From DATKYV01 sp035528275 (GTDB lineage Bacteria; Acidobacteriota; Terriglobia; UBA7540): a DNA stretch of 8,746 nt. The notes beneath the pieces were generated by a model. That model ran no database searches. It saw only the letters and a list, made by a program, of their open reading frames with translations, and had not been told where the DNA came from. A program made the translations under genes and the position numbers. The stretch covers positions 1-8,746 of the forward strand of contig DATKYV010000226.1 in NCBI GenBank assembly GCA_035528275.1, read 5' to 3'. Positions 1 through 5,225 of this stretch are shown here, one piece after another; within the stretch, counting starts at the first letter, position 1, and the number at the start of each line of letters is the position of its first letter.

Positions 1-60
1 CAAAATCACCTCTTGAATCTTCATCGCCCGCTCCCAGGCGTCCTCCGAGTATCCCTTCAT
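1..60 (-). CDS. Transposase N-terminus (ISNCY-like), cut by window edge
   Basis: Only the first 20 codons are visible, beginning MKGYSEDAWERAMKIQEV. The string WERAMK-QEVIL resembles the start of ISNCY-family transposases, which continue into a helix-turn-helix and a DDE integrase-like core; those parts are not in the window. The ATG at 60-58 is preceded on the minus strand by AAGGAGG (complement of 65-71) four bases upstream, which supports this start. An internal Met at codon 13 has no comparable ribosome binding site. The family call rests on remembered similarity of a very short peptide, so it is moderate. Extending the sequence to the left would settle it. Confidence 0.55.
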   Translation of the reverse strand, partial: MKGYSEDAWERAMKIQEVIL

Positions 61-104
61 CCTGCCTCCTTCCCCCAGAAGGGTTTACCCGAAGTCCGCC
101 TTAA

Positions 105-154
105 GCGGACAGATCACCTGCTAATTGAGGCGGACATTTCACGTGCTAACGACA
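105..154. repeat. Two 25-bp imperfect direct repeats at the IS end
   Basis: The units at 105-129 and 130-154 share GCGGACA, then TCAC, then TGCTAA at identical offsets, giving an exact 25-bp period. A partial inverted copy of the GCGGAC core (GTCCGC) lies at 94-99. The arrangement fits multiple transposase binding sites stacked at the terminus of an insertion sequence. The outermost unit probably forms the tip of the element. Confidence 0.6.
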
Positions 155-170
155 GGCTAGGGTCATGGTA

Positions 171-199
171 TTGTCATCTGTCGGGCGATGTGTTATATA
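171..199 (+). promoter_or_regulatory. Putative sigma70 promoter of mglA
   Basis: TTGTCA (171-176) matches five of six bases of the -35 consensus. It is followed after exactly 17 bp by TATATA (194-199), a partial -10 match. Transcription would start near 206 and leave a leader of about 125 nt before mglA. The promoter lies only about 17 bp beyond the inferred IS end, so the element sits immediately upstream of it. Besides this promoter, the stretch from 155 to 329 shows only short weak hairpins, such as CGGCA/TGCCG near 210-230, and no gene I can support. Confidence 0.45.
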
Positions 200-329
200 C
201 GGTGAACTCCGGCAGGTTGATGTTGCCGCAGGAATTGCCCCCGCATTCTGAGCCACATTGGGGCTTTCCGAGCCAAAGGGTATCGTGCCTGGCGACTGCT
301 GAAACTTGGGGGAAGGGGACCTCGGCCAC

Positions 330-914
330 GTGAGCTTTATCAACTTCGCCGCCCGGGAAATCAACTGCAAGATTGTGTATTACGGTGCAGGTTTGGGCGG
401 CAAGACAACCAACCTGCAGTGGATCTTCGACCAGACCCTCGGCAAGAAGGGTGGCAAGATGATTTCGCTCGCCACCGAAACCGACCGCACCCTCTTCTTT
501 GACTTCCTGCCTTTGGATCTGGGCACCGTCCGCGGCTTCAAGACGCGATTCCACCTCTACACCGTCCCGGGCCAGGTCTTCTACGACGCCAGCCGCAAGC
601 TGATTCTGCGCGGCGTGGACGGCGTCATCTTCGTCGCCGACTCTCAGGAAGAGCGCATGGACGCCAACTTCGAGGCCCTCGAAAACCTCAATGACAACCT
701 GAAAGAACACGGGTACGACTTCATGAAAGTCCCTTACATCCTCCAGCTCAACAAGCGGGACCTTCCGAGCGCCTTGCCTGTGGAAGATTTGAAGAAGACG
801 TTGCTCAGGAAAAACGAGCCGGCTTTCGAGGCCGTCGCTTACAAGGGCACGGGTGTGTTCGAAACCCTGAAAGAAGCCGGCCGCCTTGTCCTCGCCGAAT
901 TGAAAAAAGGTTGA
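330..914 (+). CDS. mglA: MglA-type small Ras-like GTPase
   Basis: This encodes a 194-residue MglA-family GTPase, the polarity switch that in Myxococcus sets the leading pole and drives gliding and type IV pilus motility. The GTG at 330 is chosen because the protein then begins VSFINFAAREINCKIVYYG as in other MglA proteins, and all motifs fall at MglA numbering; a purine-rich GGAAGGGG lies upstream. Visible motifs are the P-loop GAGLGGKTT (19-27), the conserved Arg53, TVPGQ of switch II (78-82, with Gln82) and the G4 motif NKRD (141-144). The length equals the family norm of about 195. The protein should be cytoplasmic and cycle with a roadblock GAP (MglB). No mglB is visible, and the upstream side is occupied by an insertion sequence. 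The next gene follows after 159 bp. An in-frame TTG at 306 would add eight atypical residues and is rejected. The family call is secure; the cellular role in this organism is inferred. Confidence 0.93.
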   Translation: MSFINFAAREINCKIVYYGAGLGGKTTNLQWIFDQTLGKKGGKMISLATETDRTLFFDFLPLDLGTVRGFKTRFHLYTVPGQVFYDASRKLILRGVDGVIFVADSQEERMDANFEALENLNDNLKEHGYDFMKVPYILQLNKRDLPSALPVEDLKKTLLRKNEPAFEAVAYKGTGVFETLKEAGRLVLAELKKG

Positions 915-965
915 CCGGGGCCGATTTCCCGCCTTCCCTTCCCACCATTGTTGCTGAGACTGGAG

Positions 966-994
966 TGGCAACCCATCGTCCAATCAGGTAGAAT
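966..994 (+). promoter_or_regulatory. Weak candidate promoter for the membrane-protein pair
   Basis: In the 159-bp gap after mglA, TAGAAT (989-994) matches five of six bases of a -10 box. TGGCAA (966-971), 17 bp upstream, matches only three of six of a -35 box. No clear rho-independent terminator separates this site from mglA, so read-through from mglA is an equally good explanation. Confidence 0.22.
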
Positions 995-1073
995 CCCGGC
1001 GTTCGGGCGGGCATCTCAATCTTACGGGTTTTCGAGCCGGTCACACGCGTGGAGCTTTTGAGAGGAGGCTTCT

Positions 1074-1745
1074 ATGGGAGATCCAAACTCGGGGAACGGT
1101 ATTTCGATTGTCCGGCTGATTCTGATTCCGACGGTCATCACTCTGGGCATCACCATGCTGAGGTTGGTGGGCGAGCTTCGGCACTGGCCTGCCCCCTTGT
1201 TCAACGCTTCGGCGGGCGGCGGATTCGCGATCATCGGAATTGTCTGGCTCGTGCCGATTTTGGGCATCTATTTCGCCCTCAAACTCTCGAGCGCCGGTCA
1301 AGGCCCCACGAGCTTCGGCAAGGCCATCGGGTATACCGTGCTCGGTCTCGTCGTTGCGGTCATTGGTGGATTCGTAGGCTTTGGTCCGGTTCAATTCCCT
1401 GGAAAAGAGGCCCTGGGTTACGTCATGATGGCGGCAGGGCCGATATGGCTGTTTCCCGCCTGGCCATCGCTGTTCAAAACGTTGGTCGCTTACGGGTATA
1501 CCGCGCGCATCCCGGTGGCAATCGTGATGTTCTTTGCCATCGGTGGAAGCTGGGGCACACACTACGACGCGCCGCCTCCGGGCTTTCCGCCGGATATGGC
1601 TTTCTGGCCCACATACCTCCACATCGCTCTGCTGCCGCAGTTGATCTTCTGGGTGATGTTTACTGTTCTGATCGGAGCGCTGTTCGGCACCATCGCCACG
1701 GCAATCTGGGGCCGCAGCAAACAGCCTGCGGCGGTTGCGTCGTAG
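1074..1745 (+). CDS. Polytopic membrane protein, WGTHYD paralog 1
   Basis: This is a 223-residue integral membrane protein of no family I recognise. The ATG at 1074 is preceded by AGAGGAGG (1061-1068) at a 5-nt spacing, a strong ribosome binding site. Hydrophobic stretches suggest about six membrane segments, near residues 12-30, 52-71, 86-106, 115-135, 145-158 and 188-212. Conserved with the next gene are LRL-GEL-HW (29-38), a triple-glycine turn (48-50), FGIYFALKL-like helix 2 (GIYFALKL at 64-71), AYGY-ARIPV (139-148) and WGTHYD followed by a proline-rich loop (160-169). The polar His-Tyr-Asp cluster inside an otherwise hydrophobic protein could be a functional or metal-binding site, which is speculation. 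It follows mglA by 159 bp on the same strand and precedes its paralog, so the two probably arose by tandem duplication and are co-transcribed. No signal peptide or soluble domain is apparent. Confidence 0.82.
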   Translation: MGDPNSGNGISIVRLILIPTVITLGITMLRLVGELRHWPAPLFNASAGGGFAIIGIVWLVPILGIYFALKLSSAGQGPTSFGKAIGYTVLGLVVAVIGGFVGFGPVQFPGKEALGYVMMAAGPIWLFPAWPSLFKTLVAYGYTARIPVAIVMFFAIGGSWGTHYDAPPPGFPPDMAFWPTYLHIALLPQLIFWVMFTVLIGALFGTIATAIWGRSKQPAAVAS

Positions 1746-1751
1746 GCGGGA

Positions 1752-1771
1752 GGGCGGGGCGTGCCTCGCCC
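1752..1771. other. GC-rich hairpin between the two paralogs
   Basis: GGGCGGGG (1752-1759) and CCTCGCCC (1764-1771) pair over eight positions, one of them a G-U wobble, around a CGTG loop. The hairpin starts only 6 bp after the stop of paralog 1. No T-run follows, so it is not a typical intrinsic terminator. It could stabilise the upstream message or tune expression of the downstream gene. Confidence 0.4.
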
Positions 1772-1823
1772 GTTGCAGGTCCGGCACCGCGGCGAACGGC
1801 CTAAACCACTTGGGGAGGGGCAT

Positions 1824-2504
1824 GTGTCGGAGATACCTTTACCCAACTGTCCGTCGATCGCCCACCTTATCCTGGTTCCAGGGCTGATCACCCTGGGCGT
1901 CACTCTCCTGCGTCTGACCGGCGAACTCCTGCACTGGTCGAAAACGTTCTTCAATTCCGATCCGGGAGGAGGCTCTGCCATTGTCGGAATCACCTGGCTG
2001 GCGCCCGTCTTCGGAATCTATTTCGCCCTGAAGTTATCCGCCGCGGGAGAAGGGCCGTCGCGGCCCGGGAGAGCCATTGGGTTTGCGTTGCTGGGTGTGG
2101 CCGTGGTGATTGCGGGTGCTTACCTGGCAAGGCCGGTTCAGGCCCGCCTGAGGTTTGAGGGGGTGCTGATTTATTATTGGTTACTGACGGCCCTCGGTGC
2201 AGGCCTCCAGTATCCGGGCTGGCCGAAGCTCTTCAGGGTTCTGGCTGCATACGGGTACGCGGCGCGAATTCCCGTGGTGATCGTGATGTTTCTCGCCTTC
2301 TACGGAAACTGGGGGACGCACTACGACGGGCTGCCGCCGGGTGTCGCGCTCGACTACGGCCTCTGGGGTAAATTCCTTTGGCTTGGGTTCTTTCCTCAAA
2401 TGATCCTCTGGGTGGCATTCACCATCCTTTTCGGCGCCTTTTTCGGTACGATCGTCGCTCTGATCGTGCGACGCTTCCGGCCGGCCCCGCAGCCCGCCTC
2501 GTGA
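1824..2504 (+). CDS. Polytopic membrane protein, WGTHYD paralog 2
   Basis: This is a 226-residue integral membrane protein clearly paralogous to the preceding gene. The GTG at 1824 is chosen because the protein then aligns with paralog 1 without gaps from residue 1 to about 105: LRL-GEL-HW falls at 29-38 and GIYFALKL at 64-71 in both. GGGGAGGGG lies just upstream at 1812-1820. The overlapping ATG at 1822 is out of frame, and the GTG at 1761 would add residues with no counterpart. About six membrane helices are predicted. The signature reads GNWGTHYDGLPPG (161-173), preceded by AYGYAARIPV (142-151). The second half differs more from paralog 1, including a few extra residues around 106-130. The C-terminus is short and basic. 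The 78-bp gap to paralog 1 suggests one transcript. It ends facing the convergent VOC gene 82 bp away. No function can be named. Confidence 0.82.
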   Translation: MSEIPLPNCPSIAHLILVPGLITLGVTLLRLTGELLHWSKTFFNSDPGGGSAIVGITWLAPVFGIYFALKLSAAGEGPSRPGRAIGFALLGVAVVIAGAYLARPVQARLRFEGVLIYYWLLTALGAGLQYPGWPKLFRVLAAYGYAARIPVVIVMFLAFYGNWGTHYDGLPPGVALDYGLWGKFLWLGFFPQMILWVAFTILFGAFFGTIVALIVRRFRPAPQPAS

Positions 2505-2586
2505 TGGACATGGCGGCGCCGGACTTCCTCACGCGTCGGCTCGGCCGCGAACCAGCCGGTCTGTTCAATCTCGCTGACCAGTCGGC

Positions 2587-3063
2587 CTACTGCTTCTGCG
2601 CGAAGCACACCACGTGCCCGCCGGGTTCGCGCACGGCAATCTCCCTCATCCCGTAGAACGTCGTGCGCAGGGGCATGACGATGGAGGCATGGTCGAGCTT
2701 CGGGACAATCTCGTCGAGGTTCGCGACTTCCACGAAAAGAAAGTTCGCGGACTTGCGAAAATCGCTGGCGAGCGCGGGAACGTCCTTTTCACCGCTCTCG
2801 TAAGTCTGCAGCATCACCTCGGCGTTCTCTTTGACCAGGATGACAAAGCCCAGCCGCGAGCCTTCGGGGACCTCCACGGTCTTTTCAAATCCCAGCCGAT
2901 CAACCCAGAAACTGAGGCAGGGCTCAATCGCCTCGACAAACAGCACGGGGGTGAGTTTCGCCATTTTGTTGGTCTCCTCCGAATAAGCAATTCGAGCGGG
3001 GCAGAGCGCGCCGAGCGCGCAAAGGAACAAAGCCGCAGGCGCTCGTCTCGCGAAAGGTTTCAT
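2587..3063 (-). CDS. VOC-family (glyoxalase/bleomycin-resistance fold) protein with N-terminal export signal
   Basis: The long form is 158 residues. The ATG at 3063 has AAAGGAGA five bases upstream (complement of 3069-3076). Residues 1-28 look like a signal peptide: basic MKPFARR, hydrophobic ALFLCALGAL, and a likely cleavage after AYS (26-28). The mature part begins MAKLTPVLFVEAIEPCLSFW and ends TTFYGMREIAVREPGG followed by a short hydrophobic strand. That is the two-module layout of single-domain VOC proteins, which include glyoxalase I, fosfomycin and bleomycin resistance proteins and ring-cleavage dioxygenases. Substrate and metal cannot be predicted. Met34 (ATG at 2964) is itself preceded by a strong Shine-Dalgarno sequence and would give a 125-residue cytosolic VOC protein, the usual family length. 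The gene is last in a minus-strand run, 234 bp after the Gfo/Idh/MocA gene, and converges with the membrane paralogs. Confidence 0.85.
   Translation of the reverse strand: MKPFARRAPAALFLCALGALCPARIAYSEETNKMAKLTPVLFVEAIEPCLSFWVDRLGFEKTVEVPEGSRLGFVILVKENAEVMLQTYESGEKDVPALASDFRKSANFLFVEVANLDEIVPKLDHASIVMPLRTTFYGMREIAVREPGGHVVCFAQKQ
2962..2980 (-). promoter_or_regulatory. Internal ribosome binding site and ATG inside the VOC gene
   Basis: On the minus strand GGAGGAG (complement of 2974-2980) lies nine bases before an in-frame ATG (2964-2962) at the exact start of the VOC fold. The spacing and match are as good as those of the upstream start. Translation here would give a signal-less 125-residue protein. 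This may be a functional second start, or the ancestral start left over after a signal peptide was added upstream. Confidence 0.45.
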
Positions 3064-3189
3064 GATCTTCTCCTTTCCGGTCAACTATGGCAATCATTCC
3101 CTTTGAGCTGTGTCTTGGGGAAGATGACCGATTCGTCTGGTGATCTCTATCGAGTTCATCGAAAGAGCACCGGTAAGGAGGAGTGAGAC

Positions 3190-3297
3190 GTGCCGCGAGA
3201 CCGTTTGTGGGGCGAAGTGGACATTCCCCGGCCTGCGTACGACGGATATCGGAACGCGCCAGTTCGGTGGGCCGGCCCAATCGCCCTCCCACGATAG
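3190..3297 (+). CDS. Possible 35-residue small protein in an intergenic gap
   Basis: The 234-bp gap between two minus-strand genes holds a plus-strand GTG-initiated frame of 35 codons, ending in TAG directly against the stop of the oxidoreductase gene. It is preceded by AAGGAGG (3175-3181) at an 8-nt spacing, among the best Shine-Dalgarno matches in the window. The peptide starts VPRDRLWGEVDIPRPAYDGY and is rich in Pro, Arg and Trp. It has no membrane segment and resembles nothing I know. Roughly two thirds of its codons end in G or C, less than in the clear genes. It may be chance or a remnant; only conservation or expression would decide. Confidence 0.18.
   Translation: MPRDRLWGEVDIPRPAYDGYRNAPVRWAGPIALPR
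3268..3279. repeat. 12-bp perfect palindrome TGGGCCGGCCCA
   Basis: This self-complementary sequence lies about 20 bp downstream of the oxidoreductase stop codon on the minus strand. It could be a protein binding site or part of a transcript-end structure. No T-run follows on either strand, so it is not a standard terminator. A chance GC-rich palindrome is also possible. Confidence 0.3.
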
Positions 3298-4404
3298 TTA
3301 CTCTGTCTTCAGCTCCACGGCCCGGCCCGTGCGAATCGATTCCTTCGCCGCGTCGAGGATCTCGTTGACGCCCACATTCAGCTCTGCCGTCACCGGACCT
3401 TCGATGGGCTTATTGTTCCGAATGCGGTCGAGGAAATAGGCAATGCCGTTTCGCATTTCCGGCGGCAGGTGGTTGGTTTCGAGCGGCGTCCCCTCGGGCG
3501 CGGCCTGGAAGGTCTGCTCACCGGCGGGCTGATGAAGCAAGCCATCGCCCCGGACGTGCATGCTGCCCTTGGGGCCGTACAGATGCACCTCGCCTTTGCT
3601 GTAAGGCCAGTTCCATGAGGGCTGGAGAATCGCCGTCGCATCAGGATATTCGAGCACGATCACCGCCTCGTCCTCTACCGCGTTCTTCTGCTCGGGCTTT
3701 AACGTGAGCGCCACCGCGTAAACGCGCTTGGGGCGGCCCTTCAGCCACAGCGCCCAGTCGGCCCCGTAGCAACCGAAATCCATCATCGCGCCCGCGCCAT
3801 TCTTTTCGGGGTCATAGAGCCAGTCGGCAAAATACTTGGAGACACCGATTTCCTTCGGCCCCTGGTGCCCGAACTGCACGATGATTTTCTGCACCGGGCC
3901 AATCAAGCCTTCCTGAACTTTCCGATATGCCTCCTGCGTCGCGGGCGCCCAGACGTTCCAGTAGTTCACCATCAGCTTGATGCCCGCCTGGCGCGCCAAG
4001 CGTTCCATCTCGCGCGCGTCGTCGCCGGTCGAGGCCAGAGGCTTTTCGGTAAAGTAGTGAATCTTCCGCTTGGCGCATTCCCTGAGGATCTCAAGGTGCC
4101 GATTGTTGGCCGTGGTCACGATCACGGCTTCGGGCTTGGCTTCCTCGAGCATCCGCACGTAGTCCGTGAAAAAGGCCACGTTCTTGGGCACCTGAGCCTT
4201 GGCTTTTTCAACCAACTCGGCGTGCGGGTCTGAGATGGCGACCAATACCGCATCTTGTTCACTCGCGATGGTATTGAGCAACCCCCAGACATGATCGTGA
4301 TCCAATCCGACAATCGCCAGGCGAGTTTTCTCCGGAGTCTGCGCCATGGCAATCGATGATATCAGCATCAGAGCCGCGACTATTGGGCATGATCCCTTCC
4401 ACAT
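3298..4404 (-). CDS. Gfo/Idh/MocA-family oxidoreductase with Sec-type signal peptide
   Basis: This is a 368-residue NAD(P)-dependent oxidoreductase-like protein. The ATG at 4404 is preceded by AAGGAA (within the complement of 4409-4418), and the protein then begins with a clear signal peptide, hydrophobic core PIVAALMLISSIAMA with likely cleavage after AMA (19-21). The reading frame stays open upstream to 4623, but that part is Arg-rich, lacks family similarity and overlaps the MNT gene. The Rossmann domain starts at residue 28 with LAIVGLDHDHVWG, where the usual GxGxxG is replaced. The family motif EKPLA lies at 120-124, and the start of the C-terminal domain carries GAGAMMDFGCYGADW (203-217). 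Such enzymes oxidise sugars, inositols or related polyols; the substrate here is unknown. The signal has no twin-arginine motif, so export would be by Sec, unlike the Tat-exported glucose-fructose oxidoreductase of Zymomonas. It lies 110 bp after the MNT gene, with a hairpin between them. Confidence 0.9.
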   Translation of the reverse strand: MWKGSCPIVAALMLISSIAMAQTPEKTRLAIVGLDHDHVWGLLNTIASEQDAVLVAISDPHAELVEKAKAQVPKNVAFFTDYVRMLEEAKPEAVIVTTANNRHLEILRECAKRKIHYFTEKPLASTGDDAREMERLARQAGIKLMVNYWNVWAPATQEAYRKVQEGLIGPVQKIIVQFGHQGPKEIGVSKYFADWLYDPEKNGAGAMMDFGCYGADWALWLKGRPKRVYAVALTLKPEQKNAVEDEAVIVLEYPDATAILQPSWNWPYSKGEVHLYGPKGSMHVRGDGLLHQPAGEQTFQAAPEGTPLETNHLPPEMRNGIAYFLDRIRNNKPIEGPVTAELNVGVNEILDAAKESIRTGRAVELKTE

Positions 4405-4450
4405 GGTGTTTTCCTTTTCGATAAGATTTCGAAGGCGGCATTTTACCGCT

Positions 4451-4476
4451 GTTGGCGTCTGGGCGACAGACGCAAC
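4451..4476. other. Hairpin in the leader of the oxidoreductase gene
   Basis: GTTG plus CGTCTG pairs with CAGACG plus CAAC, ten base pairs with a single bulged base (4455) around a 5-nt loop. It lies between the MNT stop and the oxidoreductase start. On the minus strand a TAAAAT box (complement of 4440-4445) follows shortly afterwards and could be a -10 element, but no good -35 partner is seen. No T-run follows, so an intrinsic terminator is unlikely. A leader structure or operator is possible. Confidence 0.35.
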
Positions 4477-4514
4477 GGGACAGGACGTGCGAAAGGCAAG
4501 ATTCAGGCGGGAGA

Positions 4515-4835
4515 TCAGGCCAAACGCCTGCCGTGAGCGATGATGTACCCGGCGAAGTTGGTGGGCCGGGCGTTGGCCAGGGCGCGGGACGAATACAGGT
4601 GCAGCTCTAAGCGGGGATCGCAATCCACAGCGAGGTCCGCACGTAACCGGATTCGCGCATCGAGGCTCATATGGTTCGCGTCCGGGGAAAACACCGCAAG
4701 GTCAATGTCGCTATGCTCGTGGACCTTTCCCTCGACCTGCGAGCCGAAGAGATAGGCGGCTTCGACGCGAACCCGCTTGCGCATGTACTCCAGCCCATTA
4801 TCCACGATCACATTCAGAGTTTCTGTTTCAGCCAT
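4515..4835 (-). CDS. MNT-type nucleotidyltransferase, partner of the HEPN protein
   Basis: This is a 106-residue minimal nucleotidyltransferase. The hallmark GSX10DXD motif is exact: Gly31-Ser32, ten residues, then Asp43-Ile-Asp45 within SDIDLAVF. A candidate third acidic residue is Glu78 in LELHLYS, where family members usually carry Asp. MNT proteins of this size are commonly the antitoxin of HEPN-MNT (HepT-MntA, type VII) modules, where MntA transfers AMP onto a tyrosine of the HEPN ribonuclease. The ATG at 4835 lies inside the end of the upstream HEPN gene with a 22-bp overlap, which implies translational coupling. AAGGA within the HEPN coding sequence can serve as ribosome binding site about nine bases upstream. 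The protein should be cytoplasmic. Pairing and family are well supported; toxin neutralisation is inferred from family knowledge. Confidence 0.88.
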   Translation of the reverse strand: MAETETLNVIVDNGLEYMRKRVRVEAAYLFGSQVEGKVHEHSDIDLAVFSPDANHMSLDARIRLRADLAVDCDPRLELHLYSSRALANARPTNFAGYIIAHGRRLA

Positions 4836-5194
4836 TCGATCAGTTCCTTGGCTCTTTCAATATACCCCGCTGCCTCTGTCGGCGTCACAGTCGGCACCTC
4901 AGGTTCCCACTCGCTCTGATACCTGCTCTCAGTATAGTAGCCATTCAGGACTTCGAGCAAATGGAGTCGGTCCCGCTCTAAGTTGAGCCCGCAGAGATTT
5001 GCCAGAGTGTGCAGATTGTGAATTCGCGGCGGCGCTTTCTGGGTTTGTCGCGCAATCAAAGCCTTCAGAGTCTTTTCAATTGCCTGCTGAAGGAAAAACA
5101 TGGCGTGAAGTTCCTGGCCGGCCCGGTGGAGAATGTCAACAGAAACCATGTCGGAAGCAGCGATGCGTAGCCAGTGTTGGGCATCACGATCCAT
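4814..5194 (-). CDS. HEPN-domain protein, putative toxin half of a HEPN-MNT pair
   Basis: This is a 126-residue, largely helical HEPN-domain protein. Family features are HAMFFLQQAIEKTLKALI (30-47), PPRIHNLHTL (55-64) and LNGYYTESRY (83-92), matching the general HEPN layout of paired helices. HEPN proteins linked to MNT genes are often metal-independent ribonucleases with an RX4-6H motif. Here the only candidate is Arg57-IHNL-His62, in the central loop rather than the usual C-terminal position, and no Tyr follows two residues later as in HepT. Catalytic activity is therefore uncertain. The ATG at 5194 is chosen; a GTG at 5203 is in frame but has no better ribosome binding site. The gene follows the CmpB-like gene by about 31 bp and overlaps the MNT gene by 22 bp, so the three probably share a transcript. 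An alternative role is a DNA- or nucleotide-binding accessory protein. Confidence 0.85.
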   Translation of the reverse strand: MDRDAQHWLRIAASDMVSVDILHRAGQELHAMFFLQQAIEKTLKALIARQTQKAPPRIHNLHTLANLCGLNLERDRLHLLEVLNGYYTESRYQSEWEPEVPTVTPTEAAGYIERAKELIEWLKQKL

Positions 5195-5225
5195 GGATAT
5201 CACCGCATTCTAGCAGAACGGCGGC

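Larger units (their letters stand above)
1..154 (-). mobile_element. End of an insertion sequence (ISNCY-like), partial
   Basis: This stretch looks like the 5' end of an insertion sequence oriented on the minus strand and continuing past the left edge. It holds the transposase start (1-60) and about 90 bp of non-coding end sequence. That end sequence contains an inverted repeat (GTCCGC at 94-99, GCGGAC at 105-110) and two 25-bp imperfect direct repeats (105-129 and 130-154). Tandem terminal repeats of this kind are known as transposase binding sites in several IS families. The outer boundary is inferred at about 154, where the second repeat ends in ACGACA, so on the minus strand the element would begin TGTCGTTAGC. 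The other end and any target-site duplication lie outside the window, so the boundary and family are inferences. Confidence 0.55.

Noticed and set aside
13..333. Plus-strand frame running from the IS end into the mglA start
   Set aside because: It crosses the IS boundary, the promoter and the mglA leader. Its composition is not protein-like, and it has no ribosome binding site.
174..983. Long minus-strand open frame (269 codons) opposite mglA
   Set aside because: It is the antisense shadow of a well-conserved GTPase gene in GC-rich DNA, and its peptide resembles no family.
1041..1823. Minus-strand open frame (260 codons) and a plus-strand frame at 1049-1804 over the first membrane protein
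   Set aside because: Both give Arg/His-rich low-plausibility peptides. The frame at 1074-1745 has the strong ribosome binding site and a paralog next door.
2505..2586. Possible bidirectional terminator between the convergent genes
   Set aside because: The 82-bp gap has GC-rich sequence but no stem followed by a T-run on either strand.
4405..4623. Upstream in-frame extension of the oxidoreductase gene
   Set aside because: The extension is basic and unlike the family, overlaps the MNT gene, and would bury the clear signal peptide that begins at the ATG at 4404.
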